DNA of 64,000 nt, taken from Stanieria sp. NIES-3757. Its GTDB lineage: Bacteria; Cyanobacteriota; Cyanobacteriia; Cyanobacteriales; Xenococcaceae. A program made the position numbers and the translations under genes. Below the pieces are notes generated by a model that saw only the letters and a program-made list of their open reading frames with translations, was not told the origin of the DNA and did no database searches. The DNA is taken from contig AP017375.1 in the NCBI GenBank assembly GCA_002355455.1, positions 5,075,640 through 5,139,639 of the forward strand. The letters are read 5' to 3'. Each line of letters begins with the position of its first letter. The stretch's first letter is position 1. This document shows, piece after piece, positions 38,560-47,544 of the stretch.

Positions 38560-38942
38560 AATAAAAGCGATCGCTTTTTGAAAAGCGATCGCAGTCACCA
38601 CAAACACATTTAAGGAAGAATGAATTTCTTATAAAAAATTAAGTTTAGTTAGTTAGATATAAGTAATTTTTTAATTCACTATATTCAGTTTAAGTGCATC
38701 TATTGGAAATTGGGTATAGTTTTGATGAAGATTCAGTACTGAGTTATAAAGTAACAATAAAGTATTGTGGTAATTAACTAGGCTTGTTAATTGTTGATGG
38801 TTGATTGGTAACTAATAACTAAAAAAGCTATTAGCTGTTAGCTGTTAGCTAAAATTCAAAAGCCAAAAGCTAATTGATAATTGATGACTGATGACTGATA
38901 GCTGAATAAGCTGGAGACGAAGTATTAACTTTATCTCTAGAT
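38560..38942. other. Spacer with HIP1 hairpin and heptad repeats
   Basis: Besides the hairpin at 38567-38592, this stretch holds short tandem repeats (TTAGCTG repeated from 38831; TGATGAC repeated from 38882), the heptanucleotide type typical of cyanobacteria. A CATCTATTGGAAATTGGG block at 38697 recurs in variant form at 63005. Confidence 0.55.
38567..38592 (+). terminator. HIP1-based hairpin after the GH57 gene
   Basis: GCGATCGCTTTT and AAAAGCGATCGC form a 12-bp perfect stem around TG, 8 bases after the stop. Each arm is a HIP1 site. It is likely the transcript end, although no T-run follows the second arm. Confidence 0.5.
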
Positions 38943-40112
38943 ATGCGAATTCTCCAAATTGTTCCTTCATTTTCTCCTGTTTATGGTGGTCCTAGCCAAA
39001 TGGTTAAAGGCTTGTCTCAAGCTTTAGCAGCCGAAGGAATTGAAGTTACCATCATTACTACTAATACTAATGGAGATAATGGACAAGCACCTTTAGATGT
39101 TCCGATTGGCAAACCTATTTGGCAAGATGGGTATGAGATTATTTATTTCCCTTGTTCCCCTTTTCGGCGATATAAATTTTCCTTAGATTTGTTGCGTTGG
39201 TTAGCTAGTCATACTCAAGATTATCATCTAGCTCATATCCATGCTTTGTTTTCTCCCGTTACTAGCGCAGCAGCTACCATTGCACGACGGAATAAATTAC
39301 CTTATATTCTTCGTCCTTTAGGTACTCTCGATCCTGCCGATTTACAAAAGAAAAAACAACTTAAACAGATTTATGGTTTGTTGTGGGAAAAACCCAATTT
39401 GGCAGGTGCAGCAGCGATTCATTTTACTAGTGAAGAAGAAGCCAAAGTTTCCGCAAGATTTGGTACAACTACGAAAGATTTAGTTATTCCTTTAGGGGTA
39501 GATTTGCCAGCTAGTTTTCCCCCACTGGGAACAACAAGAAAGCAATTAGGAATAGATAATGATACTAAATTAATTCTGTTTATGTCTCGCATCGATCCTA
39601 AAAAAGGACTCGATTTGCTTTTACCTGCTTTAGAAAATTTACAAGCAGAAGATTTAGATTTTCATTTTGTCTTAGCAGGAGGAAATCCGCAAGACTCTGA
39701 TTACGAAGCTCAAATTAAAACTAAAATAGCTAATTCTCCTTTAAAAGAACGAACTACCATTACAGGTTTTGTTCAAGGAGATTTAAAATTAGGTTTACTC
39801 ATCGATGCAGACTTATTTGTCTTGCCTTCCTATTATGAAAATTTTGGCATTGCCGTAGCTGAAGCGATGGCGGTAGGTACGCCAGTGGTTATTTCTAACG
39901 GTGTGCAAATATGGCAAGATATTGAAGCAGTAGCAGCAGGATGGGTAACTCCTTGTGATGTAGCAGAATTAACCAACAGCTTACGGGAAGCGATCGCATC
40001 AGATGCAGAAAGGAAACAAAGAGGAGAAAACGCTCGTCAGCTAGCTAAACAACAATATAGTTGGCGTGCGATCGCACTTCAGATGATTCAAGTTTATCAA
40101 AGTTTGAGCTAA
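38943..40112 (+). CDS. Glycosyltransferase family 4
   Basis: A 389-aa GT-B fold transferase. The N-terminal acceptor domain opens QIVPSFSPVYGGPSQMVKGL. The GT4 donor-binding half shows SRIDPKKGLDLLLPAL and the E-x7-E-type motif YENFGIAVAEAMAVGTPVV. Probably in polysaccharide or glycolipid synthesis; neither sugar nor acceptor can be read. Confidence 0.92.
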   Translation: MRILQIVPSFSPVYGGPSQMVKGLSQALAAEGIEVTIITTNTNGDNGQAPLDVPIGKPIWQDGYEIIYFPCSPFRRYKFSLDLLRWLASHTQDYHLAHIHALFSPVTSAAATIARRNKLPYILRPLGTLDPADLQKKKQLKQIYGLLWEKPNLAGAAAIHFTSEEEAKVSARFGTTTKDLVIPLGVDLPASFPPLGTTRKQLGIDNDTKLILFMSRIDPKKGLDLLLPALENLQAEDLDFHFVLAGGNPQDSDYEAQIKTKIANSPLKERTTITGFVQGDLKLGLLIDADLFVLPSYYENFGIAVAEAMAVGTPVVISNGVQIWQDIEAVAAGWVTPCDVAELTNSLREAIASDAERKQRGENARQLAKQQYSWRAIALQMIQVYQSLS

Positions 40113-40186
40113 TCATCTGCATAATTTAATTTACTTCAACGTAATTAGTAAAAGAACAGTTGAAATATTGATAAAAACTAAAAATT

Positions 40187-40522
40187 ATGTCTAACAAAAT
40201 ATTATTATTCGGTTTTACTGCTGCTACTTTAATTTTGGTTCCTAATTTCGCTCAGGCGCAAAATGTACAAGTAATTTCTCAACAAGGTAGTGCTAGTGCT
40301 ACAGCCGTAGGTAAAAATAATACTGCGATTAGCACTGTTAATCAATCAGCAGTCCAAAATCAATTTGGTAATCCTTACGGTACCTGGGACAATCCTCAAA
40401 CTCAAATTACTATTCAAAGAGCTAATGGTAGCGCAACAGCAATTGGGGAAAATAATACTGTAATTAGCAATATCAATCAGTCTAGCGTACAAAATCAATA
40501 CGCAAATCCCTATGGATATTAA
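40187..40522 (+). CDS. Small secreted protein with two Asn/Gln-rich repeats
   Basis: A 111-aa protein with a cleavable signal peptide (cut after AQA, about residue 24). Two internal repeats of about 34 residues follow. Each reads GSA-x-ATA-x-G-x-NNT-x-IS-x-(V/I)NQS-x-VQNQ-x-x-NPYG. The regular Ser/Asn/Gln ladder resembles curlin-type or other beta-solenoid repeats, but only two units exist. Export and a surface or matrix role are inferred; the family is not recognised. Confidence 0.75.
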   Translation: MSNKILLFGFTAATLILVPNFAQAQNVQVISQQGSASATAVGKNNTAISTVNQSAVQNQFGNPYGTWDNPQTQITIQRANGSATAIGENNTVISNINQSSVQNQYANPYGY

Positions 40523-40602
40523 ATTTTGCGTTCACTAATATTTGGTTATTTATGATTAAATAGTTGATAATTATAGAGTTGATAGTGAATGATTAGACCA
40601 TT

Positions 40603-41289
40603 GTGCGATCGCCAAATAGTTTCTTTTCACCAATCAAAAAATTCTTCTTTTTTGGTAGCGGTAGCCTTACCCTAATTGCTTCTTTGATTGTAATTGGTTG
40701 GTGGCGAGAAAGCGATCGCCTAATTAGTCTGGTAGAAAAATTTTTATTACCTCAGCCGATTGTACCTCGAATCGAACTAGCTACAGCGATCGTCAAACAA
40801 GTTCAAGAAGCACAAGAATTAACCACCGCAGTCTATACCATGGAAACAGTTGTCCCTGCTTCTGCGGATCGCAAAATTGGTGAATGGGTAATAGCTACTA
40901 CCAAATTAGTTTACATTGCTCATGGTGAAGTGCGAGCAGGAATAGATTTAAATCAACTAACCCCAGAACAAATTAAAATCACTTCTGATAAAATTCAAAT
41001 TAACTTACCACCGCCAAAAATTTTAGATCAAAAGATTGACGTTAATCGTTCTCGCGTTTTTGATTATAATCGAGGTTTTTTAAACTTAGGGCCAGATCTT
41101 GCGCCACAATTACAAACTCAAGCTCAACAAGAAACTTTAAAACAAATTGTTCATGCTGCTTGCGATCAAGGCATTTTAAATCGTGCTAATGACAAAGCCA
41201 AGCAAACTTTAACTCAATTACTGAATCAAAGTAGCATACAACCAATTGAAATTAATATTACTTCTCCCTCATCCCAAGCTTGTATTTAA
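40603..41289 (+). CDS. DUF4230 domain protein
   Basis: A 228-aa protein with one N-terminal membrane helix (residues about 14-32). The DUF4230 body includes ELTTAVYTMETVVPAS, VYIAHGEVRAGIDLNQL and INLPPPKILDQKIDVNRSRVFDYNRGF. Start GTG lies within a HIP1 site; the ATG at 40589 is out of frame. Function is unknown. Confidence 0.85.
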   Translation: MRSPNSFFSPIKKFFFFGSGSLTLIASLIVIGWWRESDRLISLVEKFLLPQPIVPRIELATAIVKQVQEAQELTTAVYTMETVVPASADRKIGEWVIATTKLVYIAHGEVRAGIDLNQLTPEQIKITSDKIQINLPPPKILDQKIDVNRSRVFDYNRGFLNLGPDLAPQLQTQAQQETLKQIVHAACDQGILNRANDKAKQTLTQLLNQSSIQPIEINITSPSSQACI

Positions 41290-41620
41290 CTTTTGTGTTT
41301 ACTGTAATGGGATGCTAGATTCTGTAAATAAAATGTTTATTCATCGATCCGCTTAAATAACTCTGGTTCAATACTTTCTATAACTAAGTCCATCTAACTT
41401 GTTACAAAATTTTATTCTCTCAGTTTGAATTAAAACAAAACTGTCAGTAATTTTACGCAAATATCTACTAATAAGGGTAGTTTTTACCTAGAAAAAATGA
41501 TTACTAATAGTGATAGTTCTCCCTTAGATTACGGCTTTTACCACTGTAACCACACAATCAAAAAAGATACATTGTATTCATAGGTAAAGAAATATTAATC
41601 AAAAACAAATCTTAGAACTA
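41290..41620. other. Spacer before clpC paralogue
   Basis: 331 AT-rich bases containing the clpC-type gene's leader. No hairpin, repeat or well-spaced promoter was supported. Confidence 0.4.
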
Positions 41621-43996
41621 ATGTTTGAATATTTTAATGACAAAGCAATCAAAAGCATTATTCTAGCTCAAGAAGAAGCTAAAAATACAGGACATAATCT
41701 TGTCGGTAGCGAGCATCTATTATTGGGAGTGATAGGGGAGGGGACATCGATCGCAGCAACTGTTTTAGCAGACAAAGGAATCAACGTCAATCAAACTAGA
41801 AAAGTGATCGAACAATATACTGGTAGAGGTAGCGGTTTTAGTCCAGCTAATCTTCCTTTTACGCCCAAAGTTAAAAGTATTTTTGAACAGGCATTTGTCG
41901 AAGCACGTCAATTAGATCGTAAAAATATTACTCCAGCACACATTTTACTGGCGATCGCGAAAGACTCTGATTCTGTGGCAGCTAAAGTATTAATTCAACA
42001 GGGGATTAAATTAAATCAACTCCGAACCGATTTACTGAAGAAATTAGCCGAACCAGAAGCTGAACCGATTAGTGCAGCTAACAAAAGAGAAAATCCCTTT
42101 AATTTTGGTAGTCCCAGCACAGCCAAACCTTCTTTAAAAGAATTTGGGGTCAACCTAACTAAATTAGCTCAAGAAGGAAAACTCGATCCTGTAGTCGGAA
42201 GAGAAGCAGAAATTGCTCGAACTATTCAAATTTTAGGACGTAGAACCAAAAATAATCCCGTATTGGTTGGAGAACCAGGAGTAGGAAAAACTGCGATCGC
42301 AGAAGGATTAGCTCAACGAATTGTCAACGAAGATGTTCCTGAATTAATCAAAGACAAACAAGTAATCAGTTTGGACATGGGTTTATTGTTGGCAGGAACT
42401 AAGTTTCGAGGCGAATTTGAAGAACGACTCAAAACGATTGTTGATGAAGTGCGTCACGCAGGAAATATTATCCTAGTAATCGATGAACTTCATACCCTAG
42501 TCGGTGCAGGAGCGATGGGAGGCGCAATGGATGCTGCTAACTTACTCAAACCAGCCTTAGCTAGAGGAGAATTCCAATGTCTTGGTAGCACCACCCTTGA
42601 TGAATATCGTCAACATATCGAACGAGATGCAGCCTTAGAACGTCGTTTCCAAAAAGTAATGATTGGAGAACCTTCTGTAGAAGATGCGATCGCTATTATG
42701 CGAGGCTTACGCAAAACCTACGAAGAATTTCACCAAGTCAAATATACGGAGAAAGCCTTAGAAGCAGCCGTCACTTTATCGGAACGCTATATTTCTGACC
42801 GTTTCTTACCCGATAAAGCAATTGACTTAATCGATGAAGCTGGTTCGAGAATTCATTTAAGACATTCTCAGCAAAGCGATCAAAGACACCAAGAAGAAGT
42901 ATCTTCCGTTCCAATTATCAATCCAAAATCCTTAACTCCTGTAGTAGACGAAGCAGAAATTGCTCACATTGTTGCCTCTTGGACAGGAATTCCAGTCAAT
43001 AAAATCAACCAAACCGAATCAGAAGTTTTACTCAATCTCGAAGCCAATCTCCACGAAAGAGTAATCGGTCAAGATGAGGCAGTTCGAGCCGTTTCTCGCG
43101 CCTTAAGAAGGGCTAGGGCTGGTTTAAGCAATCCCAATCGTCCGATCGCAAGTTTTATCTTCTCTGGCCCTACTGGTGTAGGTAAAACCGAGCTTGCCAA
43201 AGCCTTAGCAACTTATATGTTTGGTTCGGAAAACGCCATGATTAGACTAGATATGTCCGAATTCATGGAATCTCACACCGTTTCCAAATTAATTGGTTCG
43301 CCTCCTGGTTACATTGGCTACGACGAAGGCGGACAACTCACCGAAGCCATTCGCCGACAACCCTACAGTTTAGTTCTGTTTGATGAGATTGAAAAAGCCC
43401 ATCCCGATGTCTTTAATCTTCTCTTACAACTCTTAGATGATGGTCGTCTTACCGATGCTCAAGGAAGGGTAGTTAATTTTAACAATGCGATCATAATTAT
43501 GACCTCTAACATCGGTTCTAAAGTAATCGAAAAAGGAGGTACAGGACTTGGTTTTGCTGTCGCAGACAACCAAGCAGACGCTCAATACGAACGGAGCCGT
43601 TCTTTAGTTAATGAAGAACTCAAACAATATTTCCGTCCAGAATTCCTTAACCGTCTCGATGAAATTATTGTCTTCCGTCAACTTACCAAACCTGAAGTTC
43701 AACAAATTGCCGATCTTCTTTTGCAAGAAATTGCGCAAAGATTGCAACAAGAACGTTTTATCGATCTAGAAGTTACCAAAGCTTTCCAAGAGAAAGTAAT
43801 TACTGAAGGATTCGATCCTAGCTACGGTGCAAGACCCTTACGTCGAGCAATTATGAGACTGTTAGAAGATAGTTTGGCAGAAGCAATTCTATCTGGTCAA
43901 ATTCAAGATGGCGATCAAGCTTTAGTTACTGTCGATGACGGAGAAGTTAAAGTCTTACCTGTACAGCAATCAGTTCTAGCCGAATCTCATCGTTAA
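41621..43996 (+). CDS. Clp protease ATP-binding subunit, ClpC-type without middle domain
   Basis: A 791-aa Hsp100 unfoldase. The N-domain (residues about 1-150) is followed by AAA1 ([21 protein letters not shown]), then AAA2 ([23 protein letters not shown]). The C-terminal half also has the LGF loop (GGTGLGF) that docks ClpP. Between [15 protein letters not shown] and [19 protein letters not shown] the sequence is only about 36 residues. The coiled UVR/M-domain typical of ClpC (two Arg/Glu-rich helices there) is missing. It is therefore a paralogue rather than the standard essential ClpC; adaptor control should differ. Confidence 0.9.
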   Translation: MFEYFNDKAIKSIILAQEEAKNTGHNLVGSEHLLLGVIGEGTSIAATVLADKGINVNQTRKVIEQYTGRGSGFSPANLPFTPKVKSIFEQAFVEARQLDRKNITPAHILLAIAKDSDSVAAKVLIQQGIKLNQLRTDLLKKLAEPEAEPISAANKRENPFNFGSPSTAKPSLKEFGVNLTKLAQEGKLDPVVGREAEIARTIQILGRRTKNNPVLVGEPGVGKTAIAEGLAQRIVNEDVPELIKDKQVISLDMGLLLAGTKFRGEFEERLKTIVDEVRHAGNIILVIDELHTLVGAGAMGGAMDAANLLKPALARGEFQCLGSTTLDEYRQHIERDAALERRFQKVMIGEPSVEDAIAIMRGLRKTYEEFHQVKYTEKALEAAVTLSERYISDRFLPDKAIDLIDEAGSRIHLRHSQQSDQRHQEEVSSVPIINPKSLTPVVDEAEIAHIVASWTGIPVNKINQTESEVLLNLEANLHERVIGQDEAVRAVSRALRRARAGLSNPNRPIASFIFSGPTGVGKTELAKALATYMFGSENAMIRLDMSEFMESHTVSKLIGSPPGYIGYDEGGQLTEAIRRQPYSLVLFDEIEKAHPDVFNLLLQLLDDGRLTDAQGRVVNFNNAIIIMTSNIGSKVIEKGGTGLGFAVADNQADAQYERSRSLVNEELKQYFRPEFLNRLDEIIVFRQLTKPEVQQIADLLLQEIAQRLQQERFIDLEVTKAFQEKVITEGFDPSYGARPLRRAIMRLLEDSLAEAILSGQIQDGDQALVTVDDGEVKVLPVQQSVLAESHR

Positions 43997-44015
43997 TTAT
44001 GGTTTGATTTAGATG

Positions 44016-44043
44016 TTGGTGGGGTAACACCCACCAATTTTTT
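44016..44043 (+). terminator. Intrinsic terminator of the clpC-type gene
   Basis: TTGGTGGG (44016-44023) and CCCACCAA (44030-44037) form an 8-bp stem with loop GTAACA, followed by a T-run. It lies 20 bases after the stop codon. Confidence 0.85.
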
Positions 44044-44067
44044 ATGTTTAATTTTTTTTCCTAAATT

Positions 44068-44311
44068 AACCTGAGTTCGGGATAGGAAAAGGAAGAGACT
44101 AGTAAGCTGAAATATGTAACTTAATCAGCATCCTCATCCTATGTCTAGTCTAGAAGAATTATTTTGCGATCTTGATGATTTTTGTAAATGGTTTGAGCCT
44201 CAATGGTTTTCAATGTTGATAACTCAAGGAATAAAAATTCGCAAGCGCTCGAGGAGTCCGAGCTTAAGTGAAGTAATGAGTATTTTAGTAGCGTTTCATC
44301 AGAATCACTAA
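44068..44311 (+). mobile_element. IS982-family element, 5' fragment
   Basis: Starts with AACCTGAGTTCGGGA (44068-44082), which also borders the second remnant at 56312 and looks like the terminal repeat of this IS. The transposase head follows; the rest of the element is gone. Confidence 0.65.
44141..44311 (+). pseudogene. IS982-family transposase, N-terminal fragment
   Basis: A 56-aa frame beginning MSSLEELFCDLDDFCKWFEP and ending LSEVMSILVAFHQNH then a stop. This is the conserved head of IS982 transposases. The catalytic region and C-terminus are missing. Intact copies must exist elsewhere for it to move. Confidence 0.75.
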
Positions 44312-44391
44312 AGCAGCTCTCAACCGTAGCAAATATTTAATATAAGTTTTTACTGTTTACTCAATCTCTTGTTAATGCATGAGAAATGATA

Positions 44392-45033
44392 TTACTTCTG
44401 AATTGCTTCCTGCTTAAGGCGATCGCTAACTCTGCGGAGAACTCCGTTAATAAAACGATAACCTTCCTCATCGGAGTAGCGTTTCGCTAACTCTACCGCT
44501 TCGTTAATCGCTACTTTAACAGGAACATCGAGAAATAACATTTCAGCTACAGCAATTCGTAAAATATCGCGGTCAATTTTGGGCAGACGATTTAATTGCC
44601 ATGCTACTAAAACAGTTTCAATTTGTGTTTCAATTTGCTGACGGTTTTGACACACTGTAGAGATAATTTCAATGGCATATTCTCGAACATCTGTTTTACT
44701 AGTTAGCTGAATAAATTCGGGCAATTCTACTGCAATTCCTAAACGATTAATCGCTGTTTTAGTTAATTCCATCGCATCACTAACCATCGCTTTAGCACTA
44801 TTAAGATTACTGCTGCGAGTTTCACTTTCTAGTAAGCGTTCATCTCCCCGTTTAATTTCTGCCGAAGCATTTTCTAAAATATCTTGGACTTCAACAATTA
44901 AAGTACGGACTGCTGCTAATACTAAACTATTAAGGTCTTCTTCTTCTAATTTAGAAGGATTGGTACTGACTTGAGCAATACTTAATAAAGCTAATTCGCG
45001 GGAGATACTTCGGGGTTGTTTACGGGCTGGCAT
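44392..45033 (-). CDS. nusB: Transcription antitermination factor NusB
   Basis: A 213-aa protein with the NusB helical domain in the C-terminal half ([51 protein letters not shown]). The N-terminal extension ([21 protein letters not shown] and following helices) is usual for cyanobacteria. It binds boxA RNA with NusE in rRNA antitermination. It lies 71 bases downstream of the DUF502 gene, probably the same operon. Confidence 0.95.
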   Translation of the reverse strand: MPARKQPRSISRELALLSIAQVSTNPSKLEEEDLNSLVLAAVRTLIVEVQDILENASAEIKRGDERLLESETRSSNLNSAKAMVSDAMELTKTAINRLGIAVELPEFIQLTSKTDVREYAIEIISTVCQNRQQIETQIETVLVAWQLNRLPKIDRDILRIAVAEMLFLDVPVKVAINEAVELAKRYSDEEGYRFINGVLRRVSDRLKQEAIQK

Positions 45034-45104
45034 AAAATTATCAATTTGGGGTTATTAAAATTAATCGGCTTGTAATTATAACTGTATAACTGTTAACTCC
45101 TTGC

Positions 45105-45851
45105 TTAACTTTCTTCTTCTATTGGTATTACTGCTGATTTTTTCTCAGCCAAAGGAGTATTTAAACTAAGATTTTGATAAGGTTTGGGTAAAGCAATAGG
45201 CACATCAGTAGTTGGTTGTTCTGGGCTAACAATACCACCAGAAATGAGAACTTTAAAAGCGTCTTCAATCGAAATAGTTACATCAATTGCATCTTCTTCT
45301 GGAACAATGGCATACCAACCAGAAGTAGGATTGGGAGTAGTAGGAATAAAAACACTGAGCATTTTTTGGTGCAAATGAGATTGCAATTGACTACTGACTT
45401 TTCCTGTCACAAATCCAATTGTCCAAACTCCTCGTCGAGGATATTCGACTAAGACGACACGGCGAAACCTAGTTTTAGAATCTCTCAGCAAAGTTTCTAA
45501 AATCTGCTTGAGAGTTTTATAGACCGATCCTGCTAACGGAATAGCTTGTAGAAATTGTTCACCAAAATCTAACAGCCACCTGCCAACTATATTTCTTGCC
45601 ATCAAACCAATAATCAAGATACATAGCAATGGCACAGCTAAACCAACTACTAAATTAAGAAAGTTAGTTAGTAACGGATCTAATCCGTCAAAGGGATTAA
45701 GTTGCTTGGGAACACGAGTCAGAAAATCGATTACCCATTTAGCAATAGTAATTGTCAACCAAATGGTAGTAGCTAAAGGAATCACTACCAACAGACCGGC
45801 AATTAAGTCGTTTTTTAAATCTTGCTTAAAGCGTTGCAGCACAAAAGGCAA
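45105..45851 (-). CDS. DUF502 membrane protein
   Basis: A 248-aa protein with two membrane helices (residues about 16-40 and 65-85) and a DUF502 soluble domain (GEQFLQAIPLAGSVYKTLKQILETLL, VVLVEYPRRGVWTIGFVTG, VFIPTTPNPTSGWYAIVPEE). Function is unknown. Pairing with nusB is common in cyanobacteria. Confidence 0.9.
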   Translation of the reverse strand: MPFVLQRFKQDLKNDLIAGLLVVIPLATTIWLTITIAKWVIDFLTRVPKQLNPFDGLDPLLTNFLNLVVGLAVPLLCILIIGLMARNIVGRWLLDFGEQFLQAIPLAGSVYKTLKQILETLLRDSKTRFRRVVLVEYPRRGVWTIGFVTGKVSSQLQSHLHQKMLSVFIPTTPNPTSGWYAIVPEEDAIDVTISIEDAFKVLISGGIVSPEQPTTDVPIALPKPYQNLSLNTPLAEKKSAVIPIEEES

Positions 45852-46163
45852 ACTCTCCTAATAACTGAATCCAAAATTAGTCTTACTTTATTATTAGTTG
45901 TAGAACTTGCAAAGAATTGTTGCAACCCTTGACATTTGTTAATAAGTATTAATTGCTGTCTAGACAAGCGAGAAGCTAATTCTGATTCAAAAATCGTGTT
46001 TGTATCACATTTTACCGTAACCCCAATCAATTAAGGAGTTATTTGCTCTTTAATTGCGGTATTTGTCAATCGATTGAGTTGAAGCAGTTAATTTTTTTGT
46101 CCATAGCATAATTTGGTCAAAATAATCCTATTAAGAGAATAATTACAACAGGAGATTTGAACC
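45852..46163. other. Spacer between DUF502 and the small-protein locus
   Basis: 312 bases, divergent. It contains the leader of the 55-aa ORF with a clear RBS at its end. No repeat or terminator was seen. Confidence 0.4.
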
Positions 46164-46331
46164 ATGACAGACTTACCATTAGAAAAACAATTAACTCACT
46201 TTTGTTTTTGTGACGCTATTGATGACATCGAAGACATTGAAATTCTTAAAATCGAACTAGGCAAATTACATTTACTTTATCTAAGACAACAAGTTTTATT
46301 CGCTCAAATGGCTAAAAACTGTTTGTTATAA
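46164..46331 (+). CDS. 55-aa helical small protein
   Basis: ATG preceded by AGGAG at 9 bases. The frame of 56 codons reads MTDLPLEKQLTHFCFCDAID, an acidic DIEDIE segment, then an amphipathic leucine-rich helix (LGKLHLLYLRQQVLFAQMA). No known family is recognised. It sits 212 bases ahead of the glutamine riboswitch, so a nitrogen link is possible but unproved. Confidence 0.65.
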   Translation: MTDLPLEKQLTHFCFCDAIDDIEDIEILKIELGKLHLLYLRQQVLFAQMAKNCLL

Positions 46332-46404
46332 ATCATTACATGAGCAGTAAATGAATATGTCCAGAACTAAACAGGACTTGCTAACTATCTCGCATCTTGA
46401 TTTA

Positions 46405-46447
46405 CCCCGTACGCCAAAATCCGATTAAGCGACGGGGATTTTAGTTT
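46405..46447 (+). terminator. Possible terminator of the 55-aa ORF
   Basis: CCCCGT (46405-46410) and ACGGGG (46432-46437) form a short stem with a 21-nt loop, followed by ATTTTAGTTTT. The stem is short, so confidence is modest. Confidence 0.4.
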
Positions 46448-46517
46448 TACGGATATCTTTACCACCCTCATACGGTTCTCTGCCTAATGGTAGAAGTTGG
46501 TTAGGCAATAAAATTGA

Positions 46518-46523
46518 TATAAA
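46518..46523 (+). promoter_or_regulatory. Candidate -10 box for the Gif operon, with NtcA-like half-palindrome upstream
   Basis: TATAAA at 46518, with transcription expected to begin about 12 bases before the aptamer. An imperfect NtcA-like site, GTA-N8-TTA, covers 46490-46503. It lies too close to the -10 for activation, in a position compatible with repression. Both calls rest on short motifs. Confidence 0.35.
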
Positions 46524-46541
46524 TGATTCAGGCAAAGATAA

Positions 46542-46602
46542 ATCGTTCATCTCTTCTGTAAAAGAGACGGAAGTAGGGACTAAACCCGAAGGAACGCGCC
46601 TC
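46542..46602 (+). promoter_or_regulatory. Glutamine riboswitch (glnA RNA motif)
   Basis: All conserved parts are present in order. P1 is CGTTC (46544-46548) with GAACG (46592-46596). The next stem is TCTCTT / AAGAGA (46550-46555 / 46562-46567). The core strand GACGGAAGTAGG follows, then a third stem GGG..CCC and CCGAAGGAACG. In Synechocystis this RNA controls gifB and raises expression when glutamine is high. Here it lies 32 bases before the Gif start codon, so the same logic is expected: glutamine on, glutamine synthetase inhibitor made. Confidence 0.9.
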
Positions 46603-46633
46603 ATTCAATGCCACACAACAAGAAGGAGGCGAA

Positions 46634-46789
46634 ATGAAACGCAATAATCTTAATACTCAATCAAATACATATTCTCAATTGGTTTCTGCACAAGCTCGTC
46701 GATTGATGCAGCAAAATCGTCAAAAACAACATAATCGTATCCAATCAATGGGACAAAGAACTGCCTCAGAATTAGGCATCGAATTATAA
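46634..46789 (+). CDS. gifA: Glutamine synthetase inactivating factor (IF7/GifA-type)
   Basis: A 51-aa basic protein with AAGGAGG upstream of the ATG. Its core ARRLMQQNRQKQHNRIQSMG followed by QRTASELG matches the cyanobacterial IF7/IF17 core as I recall it. Arg22, Arg35 and Arg42 fall on the three arginines (R8, R21, R28) reported as critical in Synechocystis IF7. It binds and inhibits GlnA when nitrogen is ample. It is about the length of IF7, without the IF17 N-terminal extension. The glutamine riboswitch upstream gives direct feedback control. Confidence 0.85.
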   Translation: MKRNNLNTQSNTYSQLVSAQARRLMQQNRQKQHNRIQSMGQRTASELGIEL

Positions 46790-46821
46790 ATTACGAACAA
46801 AAATATTAGGAACTCAATCTC

Positions 46822-46959
46822 ATGAAAAATAATCAGCATCACCAAATTCATCGTGCCAATATGCTCAAAAGCTTAGAGCGTCGTTTAGAAGTTGCTCATG
46901 CTAACGGAGATCAAAATTTAATTCGCATCTTGGAAAAAGAAAGACAATACTATCGATAA
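46822..46959 (+). CDS. 45-aa PirA-like small protein (candidate PII-interacting regulator)
   Basis: A short basic frame (RRLEVAHANGDQNLIRILEK core) 32 bases after gifA and before a shared terminator, so probably the same riboswitch-controlled transcript. The core resembles the small cyanobacterial family that includes PirA, which binds PII and tunes arginine and cyanophycin synthesis. That link is from memory of family features and not certain. As a coding unit it is well supported by position, RBS (TTAGGA) and length. Confidence 0.65.
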   Translation: MKNNQHHQIHRANMLKSLERRLEVAHANGDQNLIRILEKERQYYR

Positions 46960-47318
46960 GCTTTAGTTTAGCTGCACAAAGAAGTTTAATCTCAAAGCAG
47001 TTGCTTAACTAACACTATTGCGACAACGGTTGTTGTTCTACTTAGGATAACAGCCGTTGTTTCTTTTTTATGGCAAAGAACATGCTATGTTGGTACTGAG
47101 GTCAGCAAAAATATTTTGATAACTAGCTAAAGCAAGGTATAATTAGAGCTTTGGCATTTTTTTAAGTTTAGTTTTAGACTATTATTGTTCAAGTTATTGC
47201 ATAATAGAAAACATGCCTATCGGTAGCGTTAAATAACCATAAAACTAACTATTAAACACTATCGGTAGAGTGATCGGGTTTTTTAAAGTAGTCTACTAAT
47301 ATATATAGTTGAATTATT
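46960..47318. other. Spacer with terminator and a 10-bp direct repeat
   Basis: Contains the gif-operon terminator (47023-47070) and CTATCGGTAG twice (47217-47226, 47259-47268) in front of the 71-aa gene. No ORF is supported. Confidence 0.45.
47023..47070 (+). terminator. Intrinsic terminator of the gifA-pirA-like operon
   Basis: ACAACGGTTGTT (47023-47034) pairs with AACAGCCGTTGT (47049-47060) over 12 bp with one G-U, loop 14 nt, then TTCTTTTTT. Confidence 0.85.
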
Positions 47319-47534
47319 ATGAATACCTCTTCTGTAAAATCTCGGGAAACAACTGAAGATTTGCTTCTTCATGAATTAAAAGAACATCAAGCACCTATGA
47401 GTCTGCAAGAATTAGAAGCTAAACTAAGTACAGATATCAATCTGTCTCATCGCATTCTTAAGGAAGCAGCTTGGAAGTTAGTCGAAGAAGGAAAAGCTCA
47501 ATTTACTGCCAGTTGGGATTTGGAAATTTGTTAA
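47319..47534 (+). CDS. Small winged-helix-like protein
   Basis: A 71-aa soluble protein. TEDLLLHELKEHQAPMSLQELEAKL..INLSHRILKEAAWKLVEEGKAQF reads as helix-helix-turn-helix-wing, similar to small DNA-binding domains. It ends 10 bases before the dGTPase start, so it is probably co-transcribed. Function is not known. Confidence 0.7.
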   Translation: MNTSSVKSRETTEDLLLHELKEHQAPMSLQELEAKLSTDINLSHRILKEAAWKLVEEGKAQFTASWDLEIC

Positions 47535-47544
47535 GTCTACTTAT

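Noticed and set aside
38820-38905. CRISPR-like repeated units
   Set aside because: The units are 7-base tandem repeats without unique spacers.
45815-46030. 71-codon minus-strand frame before DUF502
   Set aside because: Overlaps the DUF502 start, Cys-rich random-looking sequence, no RBS.
46164-46331. NblA phycobilisome degradation protein
   Set aside because: Similar length and helical, but the NblA core residues are not present.
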